A stretch of DNA of 64,000 bases from an uncultured Oribacterium sp. Its GTDB lineage: Bacteria > Bacillota > Clostridia > Lachnospirales > Lachnospiraceae. A program made the position numbers and the translations under genes. The DNA lies in the NCBI GenBank assembly GCA_946413525.1, contig CAMKKZ010000015.1, positions 1 through 64,000 of the forward strand, given 5' to 3'. Each line of letters opens with the position of its first letter. Positions within the stretch are counted from its first letter, which is position 1. Shown piece after piece: positions 21,401 to 30,280 of this stretch. Under the pieces are notes generated by a model. The model was not told where the DNA came from. It was given only the letters and a program-made list of their open reading frames with translations, and made no database searches.

Positions 21401-22213
21401 CCGGGAAAGGTGGAAATCAGGGATAACAAGAAGAAGAGGGAAGTCGTAGTGACGGATTCCGAAAACGCGCAGTCGAAGACCTACCTCATCCCTTATGGAA
21501 GCCGTCTGAAGGTTTTAGACGGTCAGGTGCTCGAGGCCGGGGACGTGCTGACTGAGGGCTCCATCAATCCCCACGACCTTTTGAAGATCAAGGGCGTGCA
21601 GGCTGTGCAGGATTACATGATTTCCGAGGTGCAGAGGGTTTACAGGCAGCAGGGCGTGGAAATCAATGACAAGCATATCGAGCTGATCGTCCATCAGATG
21701 ATGAAGAAGGAAAGGGTTAACGAATCTAATGATTCCGAATTCATTCCCGGCACCACGGTGGACAGGCTGGATTTTGAAGATGAGAATGAGCGTCTGATGG
21801 AAGAGGGCAAGAGGCCGGCTGAAGGAAAGCGGACCATGCTCGGCATTACGAAGGCGTCTCTCGCGACCGACTCTTTCATGTCTGCCGCGTCCTTCCAGGA
21901 AACGACGAAGGTGCTGACTGAGGCGGCCATTAATGGCAAGATCGACCATCTGGTAGGACTGAAGGAGAACGTCATTATCGGGAAGCTGATTCCCGCCGGC
22001 ACGGGCATGAAACGGTACCGCAGCGTACGGCTTTCCACGGATCCCGCTGATCCTGAGGATGCCTCTGAATCCGCGGATTCAGAAAATGAGGAGTCGGCGA
22101 CCAATGCGCCGGAAGCTTTCTCAGCGGATGAGGCGCTGGACATCAACGCCGGCATGGTCGAGGAATTGGCGGAAGCGGAACGTATCCTTCGGGAACAGAA
22201 CAATGAGTTGTAA
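18491..22213 (+). CDS. rpoC: DNA-directed RNA polymerase subunit beta'
   Basis: A 1240-residue beta' subunit. The N-terminal zinc site is CHCG...CDRCG (Cys about 66, 68, 81, 84). The catalytic Mg-binding loop NADFDGDQM is near 454. The second zinc site is [13 protein letters not shown] (about 888-899), followed by [20 protein letters not shown] and the trigger-loop region. Length matches Firmicute RpoC (about 1200), with an acidic Ser/Glu-rich extension of about 60 residues at the C-terminus that parallels the acidic tail of RpoB here. The ATG at 18491 follows ACAGGAGG; an in-frame start at 18467 lies in the long hairpin. It is co-directional with rpoB but separated by a hairpin array. Confidence 0.98.
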   Translation: MAQLENVNEPVQFDSIQIGLASPEKIREWSCGEVRKPETINYRTLKPEKDGLFCEKIFGPVKDWECHCGKFKKIRYKGMICDRCGVEVTKSSVRRERMGHIKLAAPVSHIWYFKGIPSRMGLILDLSPRILERVLYFASYIVLDGGDTNLSYKEVLSEKEYRDAIEQYGYGAFQAEMGAEAILTLLQSIDLDQEYEYLRSELDDATGQRRQRIVKRLEVVEAFRSSGNRPEWMILTNLPVIPPDLRPMVQLDGGRFATSDLNDLYRRIINRNNRLARLLELGAPEIIVRNEKRMLQEAVDALIDNGRRGRPVTGPGNRALKSLSDMLKGKQGRFRQNLLGKRVDYSGRSVIVVGPELKIYQCGVPKEMAIELFKPFVMKELVNSGKAHNIKSAKKMVERLDSQVWDILEDVIKEHPVMLNRAPTLHRLGIQAFEPILVEGKAIKLHPLVCAAFNADFDGDQMAIHLPLTQEAQAECRFMLLSPNNLLKPSDGGVVAVPSQDMVLGVYYLTQERENDLGEGMVFRSINEAVLAYENGYVSLHARIRCYVSKTLTDTEGNSRKMSGLIDTTVGRLLFNEVIPQDLGFVDRSVEGNELVPEINFLVKKKDLKKILEKVMDVHGATQTALTLDDIKAIGYKFSTKAAMTVSIHDMTVPGRKKEMIAEAQQKVDKIRRNFNRGMLTEEERYKEVIETWKQTDADLTKELMEGLDKYNNIFMMADSGARGSDKQIKQLAGMRGLMANTRAKTIELPITSNFREGLDVLEYFMSAHGARKGLSDTALRTADSGYLTRRLVDVSQDLIIREIDCSAEKGIIPSMEIRELSEGQEKIESLQERITGRYVAETIKDPDTGEVVIEANQMVTPKTSGAVMAALGKAGRDSIRIRTVLTCRSKSGICSKCYGANLATGQPVQVGEAVGIIAAQSIGEPGTQLTMRTFHTGGVAGGDITQGLPRVEELFEARKPKGLAILTEIPGKVEIRDNKKKREVVVTDSENAQSKTYLIPYGSRLKVLDGQVLEAGDVLTEGSINPHDLLKIKGVQAVQDYMISEVQRVYRQQGVEINDKHIELIVHQMMKKERVNESNDSEFIPGTTVDRLDFEDENERLMEEGKRPAEGKRTMLGITKASLATDSFMSAASFQETTKVLTEAAINGKIDHLVGLKENVIIGKLIPAGTGMKRYRSVRLSTDPADPEDASESADSENEESATNAPEAFSADEALDINAGMVEELAEAERILREQNNEL

Positions 22214-22352
22214 ATGGACCCTGTATATTGGCTATAAATGAGTTGTGAACCGACTGCAGATGAAGCTATGAACAGGCTGTAAATGAGCCTATAAACGGGG
22301 TGTAACTATGCCCGATGCCTAGTTTATTCCTAGGTCTATAGCAAAAATAAGG

Positions 22353-22380
22353 CTCCCGGGTTATTCCGGGAGTCTTTTTC
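22353..22380 (+). terminator. rpoC: Rho-independent terminator after rpoC
   Basis: The stem CTCCCGG / CCGGGAG (22353-22372) is followed by TCTTTTTC. It lies 140 bp past the rpoC stop. The interval contains degenerate AAATGAG(T/C)..TGTAAA repeats that echo the end of the gene. Confidence 0.85.
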
Positions 22381-22440
22381 TATGTCGTGCACTTTCTTTC
22401 TGTTTGGCACTTTTTTTGCCCGGCGACCATTCTTTCTATG

Positions 22441-22645
22441 ACTGATGGATTCCTATGTCCGGTGCTTTTCTATAACTGATGGATTCCTATGTCCGGCGCT
22501 TTTCTATAACTGATGGATTCCTATGTCCGGTGCTTTTCTATAACTGATGGATTCCTATGTCCGGCGCTTTTCTATAACTGATGGATTCCTATGTCCGGCG
22601 CTTTTCCATAACTGATGGATTCCTATGTCCGGCACTTTTTTATGA
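22441..22645 (+). repeat. 34-bp tandem repeat, six copies
   Basis: Units start at 22441, 22475, 22509, 22543, 22577 and 22611 (ACTGATGGATTCCTATGTCC, then GGCGCTTTTC...). There are no unique spacers, so it is not a CRISPR array. Confidence 0.95.
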
Positions 22646-22687
22646 CTAATGGTTTCGTATGCCCTTGGTGATTAGTCATGTCCGGGG

Positions 22688-23362
22688 TCATTTGCTCACG
22701 GCTGTTCGGATGCCCTGTTCAGAACATTTGGCCTCAGCCATGTCTTCCTGTATGATGAGATCCTGGGCATAGGGGAGGCTTTCAATCCAGTGACAGAAGC
22801 CATGCCATTCGTCCAGCTTGTGGTTTCGCCTTGCGAAATATATGTTGACCAGGCTTTCGTAATTCAGGCTTATAGTCCTTAACTGGTTGTAGGAGCTTGG
22901 GAGGAGCTGGATCAGCTCGTACCAGTCTGTTTTGTTTTTCCCATTTTCCAGATAACGCAGGCGTATTTTCTCCATTTCTTCGATGTAATCAAGAAGAAGT
23001 TTTTCCGCGCTGCCTGTCAGATGGTCATGGGAGAAGTCCTCTATGGAAAAGGGCTTCGCATGGATTTTGTGCATGGTGGAGGTGGAATTCGCGACGGTCG
23101 CCACTTTGTATGTATCGTATTCCTTCCACCAGTAAAGGGGGGCGGTCACATCGGCAGAGACAAAAATCTGCCGCATAAATTTTCGATGATCCGGACCGGA
23201 CGCTCGGAGCCTCCTGGCAAGGGAAAGGTCGTTTGCCCCGAGGACATAGTTTCCATTTTCGTCATAAAAAGAGTCGGATCGATCCCATGAATTCATGGGA
23301 TTCCTGGCTCCCCGCATGGCGTTTTCAAAATTCATCACAGAGCTTCTTTCGATTTTGATCAT
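22688..23362 (-). CDS. ThyX-like conserved protein
   Basis: A 224-residue protein on the minus strand. RASGPDHRKFMRQIFVSADV, APLYWWKEYDTYKVATVANS and LNYESLVNIYFARRNHKLDEW are distinctive. The last segment resembles the NARSL...R...AQWEI helix of flavin-dependent thymidylate synthase (ThyX). The canonical RHRxxSxNExSxR motif is absent, so ThyX activity should not be assumed. Proteins of this kind are frequent in Clostridia and their phages. The ATG at 23362 follows GAAGGGGACAGAAC. No partner genes: it converges on rpoC across a 34-bp repeat array. Family assignment is tentative. Confidence 0.5.
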   Translation of the reverse strand: MIKIERSSVMNFENAMRGARNPMNSWDRSDSFYDENGNYVLGANDLSLARRLRASGPDHRKFMRQIFVSADVTAPLYWWKEYDTYKVATVANSTSTMHKIHAKPFSIEDFSHDHLTGSAEKLLLDYIEEMEKIRLRYLENGKNKTDWYELIQLLPSSYNQLRTISLNYESLVNIYFARRNHKLDEWHGFCHWIESLPYAQDLIIQEDMAEAKCSEQGIRTAVSK

Positions 23363-23702
23363 TTCTGTTCTGTCCCCTTCCTTTCCTTCTTTTTCTTATA
23401 TCTTACAATCATGATTATTCCTTTTCTGTTCCCTCTTTTCTTTCGCTTCAGCGTTCATTCAGTTTTTCATTGTTGTAATTTGCACCTCATCACATTTCCA
23501 GATAGTTCTATTTCCCCTGCCCGGAATTCGGGTCTGGAAGGGGTTCTGGGCGTGGAAAATATTGAAAAGTCTCATTTTCCCTGCCCGGAATCCATGTCAG
23601 AACGCCGTTCAGGGTATGGGAAATTACATATACTTCAATCAATGGATAACATCAGGGGATGTGGAAGCCTGAAGAGTAACTTTTCATTTCATTTCCTTGT
23701 GA

Positions 23703-23731
23703 TTGCCTATTATTGAGTTTTCGGATATAAT
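23703..23731 (+). promoter_or_regulatory. Promoter upstream of the ABM-domain gene
   Basis: TTGCCT (23703-23708), 17-bp spacer, TATAAT (23726-23731). It would give a leader of about 320 nt that contains the 25-bp repeat array. The rest of 23363-23700 is A/T-rich and shows no gene. Confidence 0.5.
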
Positions 23732-23807
23732 AATACAGATAATTTAAACGGGCAAGTGGCATACTGAATCGAGTTGCTTATTTTAAAACGAAATTTCTAA
23801 TATTTTT

Positions 23808-23945
23808 TCAAATGAAGTTTTCAAATGAGTCTTCAAACGAAGTTTTCAAATGAGTCTTCAAATGAAGTTTTCAAATGAGCCTTCAAACGAAGTTTTCAAA
23901 TGAGCCTTCAAACAAAGTTTTTAAATGAGTCTTCAAATGACTATT
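23808..23945 (+). repeat. 25-bp tandem repeat, six copies
   Basis: TCAAA(T/C)GAAGTTTTCAAATG-type units start at 23808, 23833, 23858, 23883, 23908 and 23933. The array lies between the candidate promoter and the ABM gene. Confidence 0.9.
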
Positions 23946-24062
23946 CAGACAAATTTCCATCTGAATATTCAGATGAATGTACCTTTTTCAGCAAATGGGC
24001 CACGGGATGCCGGAAGATAATGAGATGATACAATGATAAGATAGGGAGATAAGGAGGGAATG

Positions 24063-24386
24063 ATGATTACTGTGAATCTGAGATATTCGGGAAAGGATGG
24101 AAGCGCCCGGAAGTTTGCGGAGGAAATGACGGCCAGTGGGACGGTTGATGCCATAAGGGCAGAGAAGGGCAATCTCAGATATGAGTATTTCCAGTCCCTG
24201 GAAGATCCTGAAATGATACTGCTTATCGACAGTTGGGAGGATCAGGCCGCCATAGACGCACATCATGCGTCGCCGATGATGAAGAAAATTGCGGAGCTTC
24301 GGGAAAAATACGATCTCCACATGGGTGTTGAGCGCTTTACCGGTCTCGATACGCCGGATTCAGAGTCAAAATTTATCCGCAAATGA
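24063..24386 (+). CDS. Antibiotic-biosynthesis-monooxygenase (ABM) domain protein, putative quinol monooxygenase
   Basis: A 107-residue single-domain protein. An N-terminal strand (MITVNLRY) leads to a helix with GSARKFAEEM, then GNLRYEYFQSLEDPEMILLI, the WEDQAAIDAHH motif and a closing strand DLHMGVERF. This is the dimeric ferredoxin-like ABM fold of YgiN-type proteins, which act on quinones or other small reactive molecules; substrate cannot be read from sequence. AAGGAGGG precedes two ATGs (24060 and 24063), and the second has the better spacing. Its last 36 bp, including the stop, recur 69 bp downstream. Confidence 0.75.
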   Translation: MITVNLRYSGKDGSARKFAEEMTASGTVDAIRAEKGNLRYEYFQSLEDPEMILLIDSWEDQAAIDAHHASPMMKKIAELREKYDLHMGVERFTGLDTPDSESKFIRK

Positions 24387-24461
24387 TGATAGATCTCTAT
24401 AATCAGGTTGATTCTTAAGTGGGTCGATTCAGAGTCATAGTTTATTCGCAAATGACGATAG
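24357..24461 (+). repeat. Tail duplication of the ABM gene (69-bp offset)
   Basis: GATTCAGAGTCA..(A/T)TTAT(C/T)CGCAAATGA.GATAG occurs at 24357-24392 (gene end) and again at 24426-24461 (noncoding). The rest of 24462-24690 contains two imperfect copies of (A/T)TTCAGAGAAAT.G(A/G)AGGAAGGAC(A/G)GAAT just before the next start. Confidence 0.8.
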
Positions 24462-24695
24462 CTGTTCGGCACTATGTTCGCGGTCGGCCCTGGGCGGCTT
24501 CACGCGCGCGTTTAGAGAAATTCTCAAAGAGCGCAGGGAAACGCAGACGATTATCAGGTGGCTTGATGAGCGAGTTTGGAGGCGTTTGGCATCTGGTCCG
24601 CCCCTTGGATTTCAGAGAAATTGAAGGAAGGACAGAATAATAATATTATAATATGGAATATTTCAGAGAAATCGGAGGAAGGACGGAATAATATT

Positions 24696-26180
24696 ATGGA
24701 AAACAGCCTGAACCAGGCCAGGAATTATGAGAAGATTTACGGAGAGCAGATTAGGGACTCGGAACGCCCGCTCTTCCACGTCGTCCCATACGTTGGATGG
24801 ATGAATGACCCTAACGGCTTTTCAGTCTATAAGGGCGAATATCACTTGTTTTATCAGTATTACCCATATAATACCACCTGGGGGCCGATGTACTGGGGGC
24901 ATGTCAAGTCCAAGGACATGATAACATGGGAATGGCTCCCCGCGGCCATGGCGCCGGATCAAAAGTATGACAATGCCGGCTGCTTTTCCGGAAGCGCTAT
25001 TGAACTTCCGGATGGGAGGCAGCTCCTGATGTATACGGGCGTGCAGGAATGGAAGCGGGAGGATGGATTCCGGGAGAGCCGCCAGACTCAGTGCGTCGCC
25101 TTTGGCGATGGGAAAGATTACGTGAAATATGAGGGGAATCCCGTCCTTTCCGCAAAGGATCTTCCCGAGGGCGGAAGCGAGGTGGATTTCCGGGATCCAA
25201 AGATATGGTGGGATGAAGGGAAGAAGAGTTATTTTGCCGTGATCGGGAATCGGCCGGCGGACGGCAGCGGCTCCATCCTCCTTTACCGGAGCCATGACGC
25301 CATGCATTGGGAATTCTGTTCCGTGCTTGAAAGCTGCCGGAATGAGTACGGGCTGATGTGGGAATGTCCTGATTTCTTCAGCCTGGATGGCTCGTCCGTG
25401 ATCATCACGTCTCCTCAGGATATGCTTTCCATAGGATACGAGTTCCATAACGGAAACGGGAACATTTACATTACCGGCGAATATGACCCCCTGACCTTCC
25501 GCTTTGACAGGAAGGAAATCCATGCCATTGACTATGGCCTGGATTTTTACGCGCCCCAGACCTTGCTTTCACCGGACGGCAGGAGGATCATGATTGGGTG
25601 GATGCAGTCCTGGGAATCCAGCCACCATCAGCCGCAGGGAAAGAAGTGGTTTGGCATGATGACGATTCCGAGGGAGCTTTCCCTTCGGAACGGTCGGCTT
25701 ATTCAGGAGCCGATCCGGGAACTGGAGGCGTACCGGAGGAACAGAGTGAGCTACCATGATGTGGGCGTGCAGGATCGCATGCAGCTCCCTTCCATCAGCG
25801 GCAGGTGCATTGACATGACGGTGGTGGTCCGGCCTTCCGGTGGCCGGCTTTATGAGAAATTCCATCTGAAAGTCGCGAAGGATACCCGTTTTTATACTTC
25901 CATTACCTATAACCCCGGGACCAGCATCCTTACCTTTGACAGGAGTCATTCAGGCTTCCGGCACGATATTCTGGCCACGAGGAAGGTACTGACCCGCTTC
26001 CGGGACGGGGAAATTAAGCTGAGGATCATACTGGATCGTTTCTCCGTGGAAATCTTTGTCAATGACGGCGAGCAGGCTGTTTCATCTACAATCTATACGG
26101 AGCAGGAGGCGGACAGCATTTCTTTCGAAGCAAATGGCATGGCCATAGTGGATGTGGAGAAATATGATATCATAAAGTAG
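24696..26180 (+). CDS. Glycoside hydrolase family 32 beta-fructosidase (sucrose-6-phosphate hydrolase/invertase type)
   Basis: A 494-residue cytoplasmic GH32 enzyme that cleaves beta-fructofuranosyl bonds in sucrose, sucrose-6-phosphate or short fructans. WMNDPNGF carries the nucleophile Asp, FRDPKIWW the transition-state-stabilising Asp and WECPDFF the acid/base Glu. GCFSGSAI and the C-terminal beta-sandwich (SVEIFVNDGEQAVSS) are intact. There is no signal peptide. No sucrose PTS or permease gene is nearby, so the substrate form is open. The ATG at 24696 follows GGAGGAAGGACGG; an upstream in-frame ATG at 24576 would add 40 residues from repeat sequence. The 3' end is tandemly duplicated. Confidence 0.93.
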   Translation: MENSLNQARNYEKIYGEQIRDSERPLFHVVPYVGWMNDPNGFSVYKGEYHLFYQYYPYNTTWGPMYWGHVKSKDMITWEWLPAAMAPDQKYDNAGCFSGSAIELPDGRQLLMYTGVQEWKREDGFRESRQTQCVAFGDGKDYVKYEGNPVLSAKDLPEGGSEVDFRDPKIWWDEGKKSYFAVIGNRPADGSGSILLYRSHDAMHWEFCSVLESCRNEYGLMWECPDFFSLDGSSVIITSPQDMLSIGYEFHNGNGNIYITGEYDPLTFRFDRKEIHAIDYGLDFYAPQTLLSPDGRRIMIGWMQSWESSHHQPQGKKWFGMMTIPRELSLRNGRLIQEPIRELEAYRRNRVSYHDVGVQDRMQLPSISGRCIDMTVVVRPSGGRLYEKFHLKVAKDTRFYTSITYNPGTSILTFDRSHSGFRHDILATRKVLTRFRDGEIKLRIILDRFSVEIFVNDGEQAVSSTIYTEQEADSISFEANGMAIVDVEKYDIIK

Positions 26181-26253
26181 GCTTGCCTCCATTGGCTTCA
26201 AGGCGAACGGCATGGCCATAGTGGATGTGGAGAAATACGATATTATAAAGTAG
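26108..26253 (+). repeat. 73-bp tandem duplication of the GH32 gene 3' end
   Basis: 26136-26180 (last codons and TAG) recurs at 26209-26253 with two differences. Similarity fades toward the left over the rest of the 73-bp period. Changes are synonymous-like (TATGATATC / TACGATATT) although the second copy is outside the gene. Confidence 0.85.
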
Positions 26254-26286
26254 TCATGACGCTTTTATGACATGAAAGGGGGGAAC

Positions 26287-28350
26287 ATGAAAAAGTCTGT
26301 CGTTGCCTCATTGGCAATTTGTTTTGCGGCTTTGCTTTTCCAGGGCTGCGGGGATGCCGGCGTTCCATCGTCCGGCGATGGTTCCGTCCGGGAGGCGGAT
26401 TCCGAGGCCGGGGAAAAGTCGGCGAAGGCGGATCAGGATGGAGAAGAGGAACTGGATGAGGCCGGGGGTGAAGGGGAGCAAGAGGCTTCTGATGACGTCC
26501 CCGGGGACGAGGTCCTTTCCAACAAGATATTCTCCATTACCATGCCTTCAGAATATGCCGGGACGTATGAGGCAGAATATGACGATGAGTTCAATTCGAT
26601 TGTCATTTATGACACGGCATCAAAGGAAGCGGGCGCTGGGGGGATGGCCTTTGCCGTCTATGCGTTCAAGGATCCGTCGGACTATGCCTGGATGCCGGGG
26701 GGCACGAAGGCTGGCGAGCTGACTGCAGCGGATGGCACGCTTTATGACATTGTCCTTGGATATCCGACCGATGTTCAATGGGACGTGGTCAATGGGGAGT
26801 CGGAGTCCTATAACGCGCTCTACGATGCGGCGCCGTTGATCCTTGAGAGTCTTCAGGGCGCGGACGGAGGAAGCTACAGGCATGGGGCCGGGATGAAGGG
26901 AGAGGAGCTTTACCCCGAAATCCTTGAAAAGCACCTGGCTGCCATTACGGAACAATGGAATGCTTACAGGCTCGAAGAGGAAGAGATGAGCCCGATGTAT
27001 TACGCGATGAGCCGTTCCGGCGGGGAAGCCGCGCTGGAACGCCTTGGCTACCTTTATCAGGATATCAACAATGACGGGGTGGACGAGCTCCTGATCGGGG
27101 AGATTCTGGATAATGAGCAAAAGGGCTGCATTTTTGATATCTATACGATGGCGGACAGGGCGCCGGCTCATGTGGTGAGCGGTTGGGTCGGAAATGTCTA
27201 TTATGTATTGGATGGTTTCTCGCTTCTGAGCAATGAGTATTTTAACGGCATGAAGGAGGAGGGATGCCGGATTTACGGTGTCACGCCCAATGAAGGCAGC
27301 CTTTATCCCCAGATTGGTTACAAGATTGACCGTTATGAAAATGAGGATCAGCCCTGGTTCGTCTCTTATGACCTGGAAGATGCGGAAGCCTGGGAGAATG
27401 TCACGGAAGAGGAATGGGAGGAGATACGAAAGCCCTATACGGAGTATTACCGGCCTGACTTTATTCCCTTCTCTTCCCTGCTTCCCGTTTCGGAAAATGA
27501 CGGCGGAGAGAATAACAGCGGGGAGAATGAGGGCGGAGAGATTGAGGCCAACGCCGAGGGAGCCGGAGAGTCTGAGGAAGCGGCAGGCGCGGAGGAGGCA
27601 GATGAAGCCGTTGAGGCCGTGGATGCTGAGGAAGCTGCGAATGCGGAGAAGGCAGATGCAGATGAAACCGACGAGGCTAACGAGTCTGAAGAGGCTGGTG
27701 AGGCCGTGAAAGCTGAGGAAGCGGCAGGCGCGGAGGATGCAGAGGAAGCAGCAGATGCGGAGGACGCTGAGGAAGCGGCAGACGCGGAGGATGCAGCAAA
27801 CGCTGCTGAAAAAGCGGAAGAGGCAAAAGACGCGGCAGCAGCTATGGATGTAACGGGAGCAGCGGAGGGGTCTGATGATGCGGAAACAGCAGCCATTGCA
27901 AATATGATCAATCCATGGAGCGAGATTACGGAGGAAGAAGCTTCGTCTTATTGTGAACGGCTGTTCAGGGCGCCGGACGGGGCAGAAAACGTGGTTTGGA
28001 GAATAATGGAGTCTGCAGCGGATCCGGAAAAGGGCAAGGGCCCGCTCCTCGAGATGTGCTTTGACCTTGACGGACTTTCCTTTAACGCAAGGGCCTGGGA
28101 AGGGGCATCCAAAGAGGACGACATCGCCGGTATGTACTATGAATGGGAAAATGAAGAGGAAGGCGCGCTTTCCGGCTGGGGGAGCGGCATGATGGCAAAG
28201 ATTTTCTCCTGTGTGGGCAAAAATGAATCGGCTGTTCTTTGCACATGGTATGACGAGGCACTCGAAATATCCTATTCCCTGTCAGCAGCCGCCCCTGAAA
28301 TTCCTGACGGCTTCGACATCCTGGTTGTGGCGAACGCTATAGCTGGATAA
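26287..28350 (+). CDS. Putative lipoprotein with Ala/Glu-rich low-complexity region
   Basis: A 687-residue secreted protein. A signal peptide (MKKSVVASLAICFAALLFQG) ends at Cys21 in a lipobox-like LFQGC, so it is probably a lipoprotein. Residues about 80-180 and 240-390 look folded; LYQDINNDGVDELLIG is an EF-hand/FG-GAP-like acidic repeat that often binds calcium. Residues about 400-535 are almost only A, E, D and K, in repeats such as EEAADAEDA. A C-terminal domain of about 140 residues follows. The ATG at 26287 is preceded by GAAAGGGGGG. Neither end has obvious partners, and I do not recognise the family. Confidence 0.8.
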   Translation: MKKSVVASLAICFAALLFQGCGDAGVPSSGDGSVREADSEAGEKSAKADQDGEEELDEAGGEGEQEASDDVPGDEVLSNKIFSITMPSEYAGTYEAEYDDEFNSIVIYDTASKEAGAGGMAFAVYAFKDPSDYAWMPGGTKAGELTAADGTLYDIVLGYPTDVQWDVVNGESESYNALYDAAPLILESLQGADGGSYRHGAGMKGEELYPEILEKHLAAITEQWNAYRLEEEEMSPMYYAMSRSGGEAALERLGYLYQDINNDGVDELLIGEILDNEQKGCIFDIYTMADRAPAHVVSGWVGNVYYVLDGFSLLSNEYFNGMKEEGCRIYGVTPNEGSLYPQIGYKIDRYENEDQPWFVSYDLEDAEAWENVTEEEWEEIRKPYTEYYRPDFIPFSSLLPVSENDGGENNSGENEGGEIEANAEGAGESEEAAGAEEADEAVEAVDAEEAANAEKADADETDEANESEEAGEAVKAEEAAGAEDAEEAADAEDAEEAADAEDAANAAEKAEEAKDAAAAMDVTGAAEGSDDAETAAIANMINPWSEITEEEASSYCERLFRAPDGAENVVWRIMESAADPEKGKGPLLEMCFDLDGLSFNARAWEGASKEDDIAGMYYEWENEEEGALSGWGSGMMAKIFSCVGKNESAVLCTWYDEALEISYSLSAAAPEIPDGFDILVVANAIAG

Positions 28351-28379
28351 GATTTACGACATGCGATTATTCAACATTA

Positions 28380-28411
28380 CCCCCTCTGCTTTTTAAATAA
28401 GGCAGAGGGGG
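28380..28411. terminator. Hairpin between convergent genes
   Basis: CCCCCTCTGC (28380-28389) pairs with GCAGAGGGGG (28402-28411), 10 bp with an A/T loop. It sits between the lipoprotein gene and the convergent isomerase gene. Neither strand has a clear T-run after the stem, so it is a weak bidirectional terminator candidate. Confidence 0.4.
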
Positions 28412-28432
28412 CATATTCAAGTTTGTCGTTAA

Positions 28433-28545
28433 GTCAAGTGTCCCAAAAACCACTTTATTAGAGGAGCCGTATAGCCTGCGATACCGCAGATGTTTGTCGG
28501 TAATTAAAATGGCCAAAAACCACTCTAATATAGGGGCGAGTTGAC
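28433..28545 (+). repeat. R2 structured repeat units
   Basis: A partial unit (GTGTCCCAAAAACCACTTTATTAGAGGAG) is followed by one with CTGCG-ATAC-CGCAG and TTAAAATGG...CCACTCTAA. Here the repeat is on the opposite strand to the following gene, so it cannot provide its ribosome-binding site. Confidence 0.75.
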
Positions 28546-28583
28546 GGAACTCAGACGGAATTTCTGAAAAAGGAAAGGGGGGC

Positions 28584-29222
28584 TCAGCCTGCAAGGCCTT
28601 TCAAGAAGCTGGCAATTTCCTCATTCTTGCAATTCTTGTAGAAGAGTTCATCGAAGTGCTTTCCGGAAATGGTGTTCTTGACAAAGCCGGCGTCCAGATC
28701 TTTCATGATGTCAACGAGGGGACGATAGCTCACGGCCTTGACTCCGTCCAGGATTTTCTTGTTTCTCTGCTCGGGCTCCACGCGCTCCTTCGGATAACCG
28801 TTTCCGTGGCCAAAACCGAAGAGCTGCTGGAAAATCATCTCCAGCTTGAGCTCGGCGCCCCAGCCAAAATCCTTCGCGAAGGGCAGCGCCACGCAGTTCC
28901 CGTCATTGATCTGGGCAAACATATAGCCGTCGGAAGGGTCTACCAGATGGCCGCAGAGGACTCCGGGGAAGCTGTTGCAGGCAAGCATGGCTCCCTCCCC
29001 CGTGCCGCAGCCGGTGACCACATAGTCTGCCGCGCCGGAATTAAGCAGGATGGAGGCCAGGAGGCCGCATTGCACATAGGTGAGCTGGCAATCATCCTCC
29101 GCCGTGTACATGCCGTAATTATCAACAGTATGGCCCATGGGTTCCACAACCTTTCGCAGGGTGCTTTCGATAAGGCTGTTTTTTGCCGCCTGGCTGTTTT
29201 CGTTAATTAATGCAATTCGCAT
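28584..29222 (-). CDS. RpiB/LacA/LacB-family sugar-phosphate isomerase
   Basis: A 212-residue minus-strand protein. The N-terminal MRIALINENSQ and GCGTGEGAMLACN (the anion-binding GCGTG loop), then ...GHLVDPSDGYMFAQINDGNCV, fit the ribose-5-phosphate isomerase B / galactose-6-phosphate isomerase superfamily. It is longer than RpiB (about 150 residues), with a C-terminal extension of about 60 residues. In this superfamily such variants act on various pentose or hexose phosphates; the substrate is not evident. The ATG at 29222 has GAAAGGAGAACG upstream on the minus strand. It has no sugar-utilisation neighbours. Confidence 0.85.
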   Translation of the reverse strand: MRIALINENSQAAKNSLIESTLRKVVEPMGHTVDNYGMYTAEDDCQLTYVQCGLLASILLNSGAADYVVTGCGTGEGAMLACNSFPGVLCGHLVDPSDGYMFAQINDGNCVALPFAKDFGWGAELKLEMIFQQLFGFGHGNGYPKERVEPEQRNKKILDGVKAVSYRPLVDIMKDLDAGFVKNTISGKHFDELFYKNCKNEEIASFLKGLAG

Positions 29223-29427
29223 TTTTTTCGTTCTCCTTTCGCTAAGAAGCCGGACGAGGCCGGGGATCTTAATGAATCAAGCTGTCAGCTTGCGCTTCAT
29301 TTACTATAACATGCATACTGTAACGCAAAATGGCCTGAGTGTCGAGGATTTCTTTTTCCATGGCTATCAGCGATTTCCGGAAGTCAGTTGTTGGCAGATG
29401 GACAGGTGGTAAACTGAATTTGTATTT

Positions 29428-29585
29428 ATTCAGCGCCCTCCGAATTTCAGAGAATTCCACATGGAAAGCTTGCTTTTCATGTGGAATTCTCTGAAATTCG
29501 GAGGGCGGACAAGGCGCGGAGCGCTTCTGAACGCCCATATGAGCAGTCGCCAAATGCGACAGCGAACAGGGTGCTGAATGCTTAC
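29428..29585 (+). repeat. R1 dispersed element, best copy (28-bp perfect hairpin)
   Basis: Bounded by ATTCAGCGCCCT and AGGGTGCTGAAT. It contains a perfect 28-bp inverted repeat: 29436-29463 pairs with 29478-29505. The right half carries GGCGCGGAGCGC and GCAGTCGCCAAATGCGACAGC as in the other R1 copies. It is followed immediately by an R4 element. Confidence 0.9.
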
Positions 29586-29598
29586 CTGAATTTATTAA

Positions 29599-29701
29599 TG
29601 ATACATCGGTCAAAAGTCCCGATGCATACAGTATATAGTATTTATCTCATGGCTTTAACAACTGGATATGGTATAGCAAAGGGATTTTGACTGGCGAATC
29701 A
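29599..29701 (+). mobile_element. R4 MITE-like element, copy 1
   Basis: A 103-bp element with imperfect inverted ends (TGATACATCGGTCAAAAGTC and GGATTTTGACTGGCGAATCA). It is about 85-90 percent like 52328-52431 by eye. TTTATTAA occurs directly on both sides (29591-29598 and 29702-29709), as an 8-bp target duplication would. It has no coding capacity. Confidence 0.65.
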
Positions 29702-29734
29702 TTTATTAATTGATTAAATCACAGAGGTGCAGCG

Positions 29735-30280
29735 ATGATATTATATAATGGAAGGCCGGAGAATACAGATGGCCGTTTGGAGAGAGAAGTCAGGACATAT
29801 GATTTTCTGGATGCTACAGGAATTGAATATTTGAGGACGGATCATGAGCCGGTGAACAATATGGAGGCCTGCAATGAGATTGACGCGGTGCTTGGAGTCC
29901 TGATCTGCAAGAATCTGTTCCTGTGCAACCGGCAGAAGACCAGCTTTTACCTCCTGATGATGCCGGGGGACAAGAAGTTCAAGACAAAGGAGCTTTCCGC
30001 GCAGATTAATTCTGCCCGCCTCTCTTTCGCCGGAGCGGATGACATGCTGAAATATCTGGACATAGAGCCGGGCGCGGTCAGCATCATGGGGCTGATGAAT
30101 GACAAGGATCACGCGGTAAAGCTTTTGATTGACGAGGATGTGCTGAAAGGCGAGTACATCGGCTGCCATCCCTGTGTATGTACCTCAAGTCTCAAGATGA
30201 AAACGGCTGATCTGATAGAAAAGTTCCTTCCCGCGACAGGACATGACTTCAAGAAAGTGCATCTTTTGGGTGAGGACTGA
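29735..30280 (+). CDS. Prolyl-tRNA deacylase / YbaK-family editing protein (PrdX/ProX type)
   Basis: A 181-residue single-domain trans-editing enzyme that hydrolyses mischarged Ala- (or Cys-) tRNA(Pro). GIEYLRTDHEPV, CKNLFLCNRQKTSFYLLMMP, the ISL-like helix and the terminal GYHP-type motif (IGCHPCVCTSSLKMKTADL) are typical of free-standing ProXp/PrdX proteins. The catalytic-region Lys (CKNLFLC) is present. The ATG at 29735 follows AGAGGTGCAGCG. It stands alone: a MITE pair upstream and the tRNA-Ala locus downstream. The exact aminoacyl specificity is not readable. Confidence 0.88.
   Translation: MILYNGRPENTDGRLEREVRTYDFLDATGIEYLRTDHEPVNNMEACNEIDAVLGVLICKNLFLCNRQKTSFYLLMMPGDKKFKTKELSAQINSARLSFAGADDMLKYLDIEPGAVSIMGLMNDKDHAVKLLIDEDVLKGEYIGCHPCVCTSSLKMKTADLIEKFLPATGHDFKKVHLLGED

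Noticed and set aside
22441..22645. Possible CRISPR array (regular 34-bp repeats)
   Set aside because: The whole period is repeated with no unique spacers, there is no dyad-rich 28-37-bp repeat with variable inserts, and no cas gene is nearby. The arrays at 23808, 55621 and 55915 fail for the same reason.
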